A program made the translations under genes and the position numbers. This document shows positions 1 through 9,500 of a stretch of DNA of 24,555 nt, piece after piece. How positions within the stretch are numbered: position 1 is the stretch's first letter; each line of letters begins with the position of its first letter. Origin of the DNA: Saccoglossus kowalevskii (Eukaryota; Hemichordata; Enteropneusta; Harrimaniidae); contig NW_003113463.1 of NCBI RefSeq assembly GCF_000003605.2, positions 126,477 to 151,031 of the forward strand, in the 5' to 3' direction. The notes below the pieces were generated by a model, which saw nothing but the letters and a program-made list of their open reading frames with translations, was not told the DNA's origin and ran no database searches.

Positions 1-459
1 GGCATCATTTCCGCTATACCACCAGAATGGAGAGGCTGTACTCCCTTTTTTGTTAGACCAAAATTGCCATTTAGCGTTACCATTGAAACAAAACTCCAAG
101 AATTCCAGTGCAAACTAAATCATAATGTTTTATTTACGAATATTATGCTTCACCGTATGAGACCTCCTCTCGTCACCTCTAGCCTTTGTTCTTTTTGTCA
201 TAATAGCGATGAAACTCTAACACATTTATTCGTTACATGCAATTATGTTACTGTCCTTTGGACATCAATATGTAATAGATGGGGTGAATTTTTAAATACC
301 CCAGACACTTTCACAGATATTCAAATTTTGCTGGGCGATGATCAGTTCTCAAGTTTATTTAACCACATCATTATTATAACTAAACACATTATTTATTCCT
401 GTAAATTAAATGACACTTCACCTTCATTTCGTCTGGTAGAAAAAAAAAGTTATTTATAG
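1..459 (+). CDS. 3' end of a LINE ORF2 (reverse transcriptase C-terminal zinc-binding region), partial
   Basis: The frame is open from the first base of the window to the TAG at 457-459 (152 residues), so the protein enters from outside. It begins with an ISAIPPEWR-type stretch and contains a C-x2-C-x8-H-x4-C motif. The Cys codons start at nt 187, 196 and 238 and the His codon at nt 223. This is the zf-RVT zinc-binding module found after the reverse transcriptase domain in L1/Tx1-like LINEs. The catalytic RT and endonuclease domains, if present, lie upstream of the window. An A-rich tract follows shortly after the stop, as expected for a LINE 3' end. In intact elements ORF2 drives target-primed reverse transcription. 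Whether this copy is intact or 5'-truncated cannot be seen. The family assignment (L1/Tx1-like rather than CR1 or RTE) is inferred from the zinc motif context. Confidence 0.8.
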   Translation, partial: GIISAIPPEWRGCTPFFVRPKLPFSVTIETKLQEFQCKLNHNVLFTNIMLHRMRPPLVTSSLCSFCHNSDETLTHLFVTCNYVTVLWTSICNRWGEFLNTPDTFTDIQILLGDDQFSSLFNHIIIITKHIIYSCKLNDTSPSFRLVEKKSYL

Positions 460-493
460 GTAATAAAAAATATTTATCAAAAAAAAAAAAAAA
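1..493 (+). mobile_element. Non-LTR retrotransposon (L1/Tx1-like LINE) 3' end with A tail
   Basis: The ORF2 end, a short 3' UTR (460-479) and an uninterrupted run of A at about 480-493 together look like the 3' terminus of a LINE inserted in plus orientation. The other end lies outside the window, so no target-site duplication can be checked. The insertion is downstream of, and opposite in orientation to, the minus-strand gene. Confidence 0.7.
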
Positions 494-1660
494 CAGTGAT
501 GACAGAAATGGCATTTTGGTATAAATATGGGTATACTATCCAGGTATAAAAATAGTCACAATTGTGAGCACTCGGAGCACCTCCCTATCCAACTATGTAA
601 CAACTGCCCCCGGGGGGGGACTAAGGTTGGTCGAAATATTTATACATACAAGTATCACTAATCCTGTACTAGTAACAGTTCGTATTCCATTCGTTCGTTC
701 ATTTGCCTTACTCGGCCTCTAGCATGAGTCGATCTGAAGCAAAATATTGAAATCATTGTTTTGACTCAGTTTACAGTTTATACCCTACTATGTTTTCAAT
801 CGTGTGGTGGTTGGGCCGTACATTTCACAGTGGTTCGGGTTTCACGACTTTTTTTCTTTAGTATAGTATAGTGAAAAATACTATTAATAGAGTGAGTTTA
901 TTGAGATTTTCGGGTCTCAAGTAACATATTGTAATATGTCAGCTCATTTTTTGGCTAGGGGGATTTATTGTAGACGCTTCTATTTTGTACCTTATACAGC
1001 TATAACGAGAGTTTTGATTGGACAATGCAGAAGTTCTTTGTATTGCCAAAGCGGACACAACGTTGAGGTGGAAGCCAACCCAGAATGTATTCACTTTGCA
1101 ATATATTGCACTCCCGCGCAATATAATGAAATTGACTTTAACAAAGTTGGGAGTCACCAACCCAATTTTCCAGTATTATATCGCGTTTACCATACGTTCA
1201 TATGGTAGAGATATTATGCAAGATCTTAAATATCATATATTGATAATGATGGGGTACTTTTTGTTGAGCTGAATTATTTCAAAAATCTGAGTTTTAAAAA
1301 GTGTCAAGAAATGCAATTTTTCTTAACATTGTGTGGAATTGTTCTAAAAATAGCGATATTTGAACAACAATGAACATTGTCATGCTATTTATGACAAATT
1401 TTCTCAAACATTGTGTAACATTCTCAAACATCTACCTTAAATACATGTTGGCTAAATAGAATCTGTCAACGTATAGTGGTGAGGCAATAACCAAATAAAC
1501 TAACCTTGTTAGACGAAGAATAAAGAAAATACTGCTGACCTAGGCGCTTCGCCAGAAATAATTATTTTTCCCCTGTTTAAACAAAAACAAAGTTGTTCCG
1601 ACCATGAGATGTTAAACAAATGATGCGATAAAACGCCTTCTTTTTTCTTTATTGTTTCGT

Positions 1661-1678
1661 TATATATATATATATATT
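1661..1678. repeat. TA dinucleotide microsatellite
   Basis: An uninterrupted TA repeat of about eight units follows a pyrimidine-rich stretch. No function is suggested. Confidence 0.8.
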
Positions 1679-2776
1679 AGCCCAAAACAATAAGTTTGAA
1701 ACACATCCTTCAAATTGACGCATGCGCTGATCAGAAACAACTCTATTCTGTTGGCCCTGTATACTTTGGCATGCAAAACAAAACCTAACACAGTGAAAGA
1801 TGAAAAATAACACAACATACATACATTTTTTGGCAAATATTGAACACTAGTATTACGCCACAGTTTATAACATTCATGAATAATCGATAATCATGTCAAA
1901 ATTAATACAGAAAATGTATAAGAAACATCTTTGTTTTGTGAACAGAACTTTTATAGAGATAATAAATTTGCATACATCTCCCATACTTCTTGTTGGCGAT
2001 TCCCGGCATGCATCACAAAAACGATTTGAACGTTCTTGATACGCAGACTGATTTATTTTACTTGGCTGTTTGAAAAAATGTGTAATACAATTTTCATACA
2101 GAATTCAAATGATGGGATATGTATATTTTTCCCAAGTTTATATTATCCAACCCACCCATTTTATGTAACTAAAAAACAACATAATTATTCGGAGCTACAT
2201 TATAATTAATAACATCTCGTCAGTACAATATTAATACGAATTAAATACATTAATATTACATCATATTCTGTTATTAATTAACGCGCCCCACGTGTAGAGA
2301 TTTGTCACTATGACAACTGGCCGTCTGAAGACGTATTCTCCAATGTCCAACGGCAGAGGGCGACACAGTCGGGCGAATAAACGTGCTACAAAATATCGAA
2401 TGTCACTTATTTTAACAAGTTTCTATAAAGAGTATAATATTTAGTAATATATCTCTTGAAATGAGATCAGCTTGTTGGCAATATACATACGCTGTATTGC
2501 ACCAGCGGTACTCGGCAGTAGATTTGTAATGAAAGTTAGAAATATTGCGTAGAAAAGAGAATTAAAAAGGTAATATTTGTGTTGTTTTTTTAATATTTTT
2601 TTTCAGTATTGAATGTTGATAGATATAGGCACTCTATTATTGTTTATCGTTAATTAAAAATAGTATTTTAATCGCTCACACAAACAATATTTGCATGCGC
2701 TTTTATTTTCTGGTACGTACTTTGAATTTAGTGAGTTTTCGCATTTGTTTAATTATTTCTTCGAATCAAGATTGCT

Positions 2777-2790
2777 GCGCCCTCTTGTGA
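2777..2790 (-). promoter_or_regulatory. CTCF-like core motif (minus orientation)
   Basis: The minus strand reads TCACAAGAGGGCGC, close to the bilaterian CTCF core CCASYAGRKGGCRS. It shares the 13-base string CACAAGAGGGCGC with the plus-strand site at 5124-5137. Together the two flank the last exon in divergent orientation. Occupancy is unproven, and the motif could instead derive from a transposon end. Confidence 0.35.
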
Positions 2791-3130
2791 CAACATTTCA
2801 CACTTATAAACGAATTGCTATTGTAGCTTGTTAAAATGTTGGTTGTATAAATTAATGCTGATGGGAAAAAATAGCCGAACTCAATCCAGTAACCTTGACT
2901 ACATCGAATATCATCAACATTGTGGGTTGATATAAACATGACGCAGTACACAAATAGGAGAATACGAATACATCTAATTAAATATTCTTTTTCTAGCAAA
3001 TATTTTATTCCCATATGCCTGACGACAACTTTTGTGTTGACGACATATTTTTTATTTTTAAAAATCTTTTATTTTTGGTAACTTCATCTAACTTCTAACT
3101 CCTTAACTCTTGTTTCAGGCGCTCCCTCAG

Positions 3131-3142
3131 GATGACGTCATC
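3131..3142. promoter_or_regulatory. Perfect CRE palindrome GATGACGTCATC
   Basis: A 12-bp perfect palindrome contains the full CREB/ATF site TGACGTCA (3133-3140). It lies just downstream of the probable poly(A) site of the minus-strand gene. A matching full CRE is uncommon by chance, but nothing shows which promoter, if any, it serves. Confidence 0.4.
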
Positions 3143-3196
3143 GAAGGACGTTGATTCAGAATTTGCTCTTTTAGTGCCTTCACAAACCAATATTAA

Positions 3197-3202
3197 TTTA
3201 AT
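3197..3202 (-). terminator. Candidate poly(A) signal ATTAAA of the PDLIM-like gene
   Basis: The minus strand has ATTAAA about 118 nt after the TAG stop, followed within 20 nt by a GU-rich stretch (TTGGTTTGTG), the usual arrangement of a cleavage site. AATAAA hexamers further on (3068-3073 and 3051-3056, read on the minus strand) are alternatives that would give a longer 3' UTR. Confidence 0.45.
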
Positions 3203-3263
3203 ATGTATATGTAAATACATGTGTGCAGATTTCCAAGAAGGCCACGAATAATATAATATAATA

Positions 3264-3281
3264 GATTATATATATATAATC
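3264..3281. repeat. 18-bp perfect AT palindrome in the 3' UTR
   Basis: GATTATATATATATAATC is a perfect palindrome about 40 nt after the stop codon on the minus strand. In the transcript it can fold into an AU hairpin. A second imperfect palindrome (ATATCATAATCATGATAT, near 3286-3303) lies next to it. Function unknown. Confidence 0.6.
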
Positions 3282-3319
3282 GGTAATATCATAATCATGA
3301 TATTCGCAGTAATAATGTT

Positions 3320-3530
3320 CTACAATTCTTCAGAATCTTCTAAAATCCTGTGTAATTTCACGAAAGACGGCGATTGGATGACAGGGTTACCGTAATCATA
3401 ATATTCGATTTCGTCGTCTTCAAACCCTTTCACATATTGCGCACTCGTTTGTCCTGGTCTTCCCGGGGGCGTGGCGGCATGTACTGTCTTGTAAACGTCA
3501 GATCCGCTGTCCACGCCGACGCGAAAGTTT
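3320..3530 (-). CDS. PDLIM-like gene, terminal exon 5 (DUF4749-like pre-LIM tail and stop)
   Basis: The acceptor TTTGTTTCCAG lies before 3530. One base completes codon 778, then 69 residues run to TAG at 3322-3320. The order VDSGSDVYK (784-792), an acidic tract EDDEIEYYDY (815-824) and QSPSFVKLHRILEDSEE (830-846) matches the segment just before the LIM domain in PDLIM1-4 (SEVYK ... QSxSFxxLQEILE). In those proteins the chain continues into a LIM domain; here it ends SEEL. A weak GT (TT|GTAGAA) overlaps the stop codon. An alternative splice from there into a distant LIM exon cannot be excluded, but no such exon is visible in the window. Confidence 0.85.
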
Positions 3531-6500
3531 CTGGAAACAAAGAGTAAAGAGTACCACTATTTATTACCCATAATGCAAATGTGCTTCCGTGTAACACGCA
3601 AGAAATGGTTACTCCAAATAAGTGTTCTAAAATACGTTTTATGGATGGTTTCCAATGCATCCATATAAATGTGTCGCTGTGATGGTAAATTAAAGATGCA
3701 ATATGGTCGAGAACATGTACATGTATTTTTACTATTCATATTAGATGATGATGAACTTGGAATACGTTAGGCTATGATTTATGATAAACTGGCACACTTC
3801 GTATTCGTTTCATAAAACGACACAATTCTCTAATACGCATGCGCACTTGTTGTTTTGGTATGGACATTAGCAATCATTGCACATGCGTGCATATTAGTGG
3901 TTTTTAATTTTTCATCTAAAGAGTACTCTCGTGTGCCCTGTGAACACAAGATAATGATAAATCATAATAAGATTTGGTCTACAGTATGGTATATCATTTA
4001 AACAATAATATTATATTAATATTTAAGTGGGAGGGTCGTCACCTGCGCACGCGCGGAAATCGAATCCCAAGCTCTTGGGTAGACGCTATGGCCATCTGAC
4101 GCATGCTAACTAGTCCTAAAATAATCGCAAAATGTGTTGATTATCGTTTATTAACTGAAGGCAATTATTAAATACACAGCAATTCTACGCATAGCTCTGT
4201 CATAACATTGGTGTAATTTGTCAAAGTACTATACAATTTATATAGTACATAACAAATTTTGGATAGTGATGCAATTGTCATACGTATACAGCTGCGCGTG
4301 GTTACCATGGAGATGAGAAAATGTATGGTGTCCAATTGCTGTAATTTGATTTGTGATTTGGCATTTGTGATAATTGTAAATAGCATAATGACAATAAATA
4401 TGATTGTTTTTATTTTATTTTATTACAGTAAGCATCTTTAATGGCAAAATGTGAATAAAAGAAAATGAAGTAAAACGGACTAAAAGCGAAAAAAATGGTT
4501 CTTCTGTTGCACACACAACAATATTCGTTACATGGAAAACACTAGGCATATGAACTGTTTGTTATAATTATACGTACCAACATAACAGTGCGCATGCGTT
4601 CATTGTTTCACCGTACGAATACACAGTCGAGAACAGGTTATGACAAATAATAGTTCGTCAATCTACAGTATCGAACAACAATACTAAAATTTGACGTGGT
4701 CTAATTATAGACCATTTCCGTTCACTGCGAGATCCCGCATTATGTGTGAAACAGGACAAACGCGACAATCGCTTTATTGTGTGCTGTACACGTTTGACTA
4801 TGGTGAATTTTGATGAAGTAAAAGTATTCCAACACCATATTCCTCTCTGAAAGAGCGACATTCCGACGGAATAACCGCTCAAATCATTCGATCTTTTGCG
4901 GCTGACGTTCGATCCACGGCTTTCACGATATCTCGCAGTTGATGGAAACTCGCTTATTGCATAATATTCATTCTTCAATGTGCCTCAATCCAATATTAAA
5001 TGTTATCCTATGAGCCATCCCAACAACTGAGTACAATTTACTTTAGCCAGTATTTACGCCAGTATTGGCGGTTTTCCCATGAAACACAATATATTTGTAG
5101 AGGACGAAGCAGTTAGCTTTTTGCCACAAGAGGGCGCGGTATAGGCGACGATGTCTCCATCGGAAACTGTATTGAATACGCAATGAGATACACAATGCAC
5201 AGACGACAAGCAATTGTCTACGCAATAATCGGTCCTAGAAGGACATGAATTACCGACAAAAACGAAGCGGTTATGTGTATTATGAGTGTTATGATGATTG
5301 AATTTCCAACAAAATATCGATAGAATGAACTAGTACTAGTATATAGTGTTTACCGCTCTGTATCATATAGTAGGTAAATTCAACAAAGCTATACAAAGTA
5401 TAGTACTGGTTTACGGTTGTTGTCATAGTGACAGGGGGATATTTGCATATGCGGTTAATGGTTAATAACCACCCCGGTCATAAACCATTAACGCGGACCA
5501 ATTATCCCAAAGCTAAATTAAGGGGAACTCGTAAAGGGTTCACAACACTCACAATTCGTAATGCAGACACTATAACATCGTGGAGATAGCACGCCGAGAT
5601 ACATTTCAATGAGAGATGTGAGTGGTACGGGGTAATGTATGGACACTCAAGTGAATGACATTCCCACGTCAAACCCGTTCCTGAACAATGGTGTACTCTA
5701 TGTCCTAGATAGTTTGGAACTTAAAGCGGGGGGAGTCGTCACCTGCGCATGCGTCATATGGCCATAGCGTGTCGTTGTTTACAAACAAACATCTACCCAT
5801 GAGCCTTTGCGTTTTTAGCGTGTGTTATTATCGTCGCTTGGGACTCAATTCCCGCGCGTGCGCAGGTGACGACCCTCCCGCTTTAATATTGTATGTGTAA
5901 TCACGTTTAGTAATCGCCAGTTATACCAGTTTATTGATGCACGTTTGAGCAAATATGACGTCACGATTCTTCTTCGCGTTTGCCTGCGATGTTTACAGCA
6001 ATCAACAATGAGAACCGAGAATACACGTGTCTTTATAATCAGTACAATTTAGCATTTGTACGCGTTTTCCACAAAGTCGTGGGAAAGGTAACCAAAAACA
6101 ATAGAAATTGTTAACTGTTTTTGGTCTAACAGGGGGAATACAACACTTGTTTTTAATTATGCCAAAATTCGCGACTACAGACTATATATAGAACACATGT
6201 CAAATATCCCACGCCTTGCTGAGAATATCGACGCTATCAGTTTTCTCTGGTGCGTGAGGAGTTTTGCGATCAACTTTGCACTCTTCACCATTTTCAATTG
6301 CGCGTACGTACCCGTTTCACATGTTAATTTTCAAAGTATAAAAGTGATATGGTTGACCCTAGATCACTTTCAATGTGATTATCTGCGCTGACATAACTAA
6401 TAAAACGCAGTTTGATTACAAGGTCAGAACATTAGTTAACTACGTTACGACCAACTCTGGTCATGTGCCCTCTAATACCGCAAGCATGCAGCTCACTTTC

Positions 6501-9500
6501 TTAACAATACAAAGTTCCTACTGAACAGAAATTATAATTTAAACCCCAGCGCTTCCTTTGAAATTTATCACCCATTAACCATGGTTGCGCAAACATGATG
6601 GCATGTATATACCCACAAGGCCATGATAGCAACCTATCAAGTAGACAATAGGGCAAATACCATCTAGACATCAAAGCGGCGGCATAGATAAGTTTGAAAA
6701 TTTGATAGCATTTTGGTTTAAGGTTTATACACACACTGGGTTATAAGGTGTCGTAAAGTGAAAATATGCTGTAGTTTGTAGCGCTCAGAGTAGTAGTCAT
6801 TAAATGAAAAATGAACAGCCTTTGAAATGTTAGCCTGACATGTAGGCGTGAGTGGCGCCCTCACCGACCGAACGGCATCAGACCCCGCGACCTTGTCAGA
6901 CTATTGAATTGTTGGTACGTTCATGCGCATTTGAATAAATTTAAGTTTTGAACGTGTTACACTAACAGTGTTACTACACATTGCATACGCCATGTTTTGT
7001 AATGTACATGGAAACAGTCAGCATCGGAAACTAAACAATTTATTCTATACTTACAGTGGTCGTGGTTTTGTCTTGGCCGCGTCTTGAATAGCGTTATACA
7101 CATTCCCAGTTGAGCGACGTGGTTGGTTTAAATGTACGGGATCAGGCCCTGAATCTGAATACGTACGTGTGTTATAGTATTCTGCCTCGGATTCGCTAAA
7201 ATATTGGGGATTAGTATATTTTGGTATTTCTTGTTGGTCATTTTGCACAACGTAATCATTTGTTGACATCCAAACATGGTGTGGTTGGTTTCCATGACTA
7301 CGAGGACCGTGTAAATGTGTATGAGTAGGGAAGTGCTTCTGGTAATCTGATGTATTTTTGTCTTCACTGCTGAACGGTGTTGCGTTTCTTCTCTGTAATA
7401 ATCAAAAACACAAAACAAAATTGTTGGCAACCATCATGGTGAAAACAAAGGGTGTGCTTAAACCGAAGAACGAAGAAAATATATGTTATGATTAAACAGT
7501 ATGAACGATGAGTGCATGTAAATGTATTAAACTGTTATGATTAAACAGTATGAATATTCTGTCTTCGTTCTTTGTTTTTCGTTCTTCGGTTTAAACACAC
7601 CCGACAACAAATTTTCAGAAAACGGTATTTTGGGATGGTTGTTGACACCCCCCTGAACAGTGTAACAAGATTACCCCTACATATGCAACATATTTAAATT
7701 TGATTGTTTAGGATGTCTTCAAAGTTTGTGCTGTTTTCTCGATTTTAGCTATTTTCACCGGCTTTTCGACCGGTGTTTCACAGCAGCTCACCCGGCAGCT
7801 CGCGCAGAGCCCATATAAATACAAGGTAGAGTGGTGCGCGTCTTAAATAGCAACGTTGAGCGTCTCGTGAATTAGTTCCGCCCCGAAGATTATGATAGCT
7901 TGGCCAAGCGCGTTGAAGAAAGAAGCAATATGATTGGCTGTTGGTAAACTGATTCTAAACTGTGAGGGCATTGTCACATACACGTAGTCCTAATGAAATA
8001 CTTCAATGTGATAGTGGAGTGCTTCGCCGGAACATTCACCTTGAAAATTCAAGATGGTAATTTCATAGTGAAAACATATTTATTTTGCATCGCATGACCG
8101 CCATCATCATCACCACCACCAACCACTAATACCGATGACTGTAAACATGCACCAATATCTATTTCATCTCTATATCCGGGTAAATGTCATACTTACATAA
8201 TCTGAGTACTGTGTTGAATCCGCAGGTCTCCATTCTGGTTTTCCGTGCGGGGTGTCCCTCAGTTCAGTCGGTGCGGGCGCTCTTTGAAATGTGGTACCGC
8301 CTGCGTACTCGCCTCGAGAATGTTGATACTGTGACGATCGATACTTTTGTTCAGGGACATCATTCAACGCACCAAAAGTTATGTTTTCTTTATTTTTATG
8401 AAAATCCATTTTTTGTCTAGATTGCTGATGTTGATTTAGACTAGACATATCGCCTTCACTATAGCGGCCCTTTCGTCTACGAGTATATCTAGGAGTAATG
8501 GCCTCGGTGTCGGACATAGCTACAACGTCGTCTGATATGAGCGCTTCTATTTTGTCGTAATATTTTGGCATTGTGGTCGGTTTATTCAGCGCGCGAGGCG
8601 TATATTGAGGTTCTCTAACCACTTCTCCGGCAGCACGAGTTAGGTTTGGTTCTGTACCGTTGTACTGTCGGCTTCCATGGACAGCCGTTCCAGCACTTGC
8701 TCTTCGTCTGGACGTATTCCCGCCAGGGTGTTGATGATGACCGGCGTTGAGAAAACTGCGACGCAAATTACCTCGATCGTAGTCCTCGGTATCACTGTAA
8801 AATTGGTTGCTAGGGGCAACGTAAGTTTTTACTGGCCGTCGTCTTGGTTGTCCTTCGATGTCGCTGTGATTAGGCACAGTGTCACTTCGCCTGATGTACC
8901 GCGTACGATGGTCTTCAACATCGCTATAGTATTGCTGACTCGGCATACCATGCCGACCGGTGTTTTGTCGACTGATTTCAGCGCGACTGTACAATTGCTT
9001 GTATGGGTTAACTACGCCGTTGCTCTGTGGAGATGACTGAGCGTTTCTTGATCGGGTGGGATTTCTGTTCATAGCTGCGGGTCTAATGTTTTGTTTTGGT
9101 ATAGACGCCACCGAGCTTGGTTTATCGTGTTGCTCCTTTTTACTGAGCAACTGTTGAGGGCGCATGATTTCACCGTCGCTGTGATACGCATCCTTCTCAA
9201 CCCTGCTGGGACGGATTTGATATTGACCGGAATCCGTTTTTGCATCTCTTTGCTCAGTCTCGTGTTGGAGCCGACCGTAGTATCCGGGAACCTTGGTGGG
9301 ACTTCTCATAGGTTCATACTGCTGTTCCCGAACTATTTCCTCTTTATTACTTGTCGCTGACCAAGAACTACACAGTGATTCCACGTCGGCGTCATCGGGA
9401 TTGGAACCATAGAGATGCGCCTTGGTGATTGGGCTACGAGTAATAACAGGCTTGTATACCGGGGAGGACTGCTTCGTACGCGGATCATGTATACAGCTTT

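Larger units (their letters stand above)
494..3196. other. Non-coding DNA downstream of the PDLIM-like gene
   Basis: No reading frame here has a recognisable domain, and I see no LIM-domain Cys/His pattern on the minus strand. This matters because the gene's reading frame ends just above this stretch. The DNA is AT-rich, with a C/G run near 607-618 and a TA microsatellite at 1661-1678. Two matches to the MEF2 consensus YTAWWWWTAR lie at 1344-1353 and 2654-2663, but they are expected by chance at this AT content. A CTCF-like core lies at 2777-2790. Confidence 0.6.
3531..7054 (-). other. Intron 4 of the PDLIM-like gene
   Basis: GT/AG-bounded intron of 3,524 bp. It holds two related TTAA-ended repeats (4023-4107 and 5721-5886), a CTCF-like core at 5124-5137 and an inverted repeat at 5450-5495. 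The longest minus-strand open frame (4978-4658) has no convincing acceptor and is not called. Cassette exons cannot be excluded. Confidence 0.75.

Noticed and set aside
939-1208. Open frames on both strands at 936-1208
   Set aside because: No domain, no splice context, overlapping on opposite strands; likely chance or old repeat.
1344-1353. MEF2-like site CTAAAAATAG (and 2654-2663)
   Set aside because: The consensus is AT-rich and frequent in this background; it lies downstream of the gene. Not called as regulatory.
3100-3180. Plus-strand acceptor-like CTTGTTTCAG followed by an exon
   Set aside because: No open frame with a matching donor or homology follows; pyrimidine-AG strings are common.
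4658-4978. 106-codon minus-strand open frame in intron 4, Ser/Arg-rich like the linker
   Set aside because: No pyrimidine-tract acceptor precedes it, no matching donor phase is evident and it has no family motif. It remains a weak cassette-exon candidate only.
7128-7430. 100-codon minus-strand frame overlapping exon 4
   Set aside because: It crosses the exon 4 acceptor and is in the wrong frame relative to exons 3 and 5.
8677-9036. Long plus-strand open frame opposite exon 3 (also 9091-9360, 9649-9864)
   Set aside because: These are antisense shadows of the minus-strand coding exon, which has splice sites, phase continuity and family motifs.
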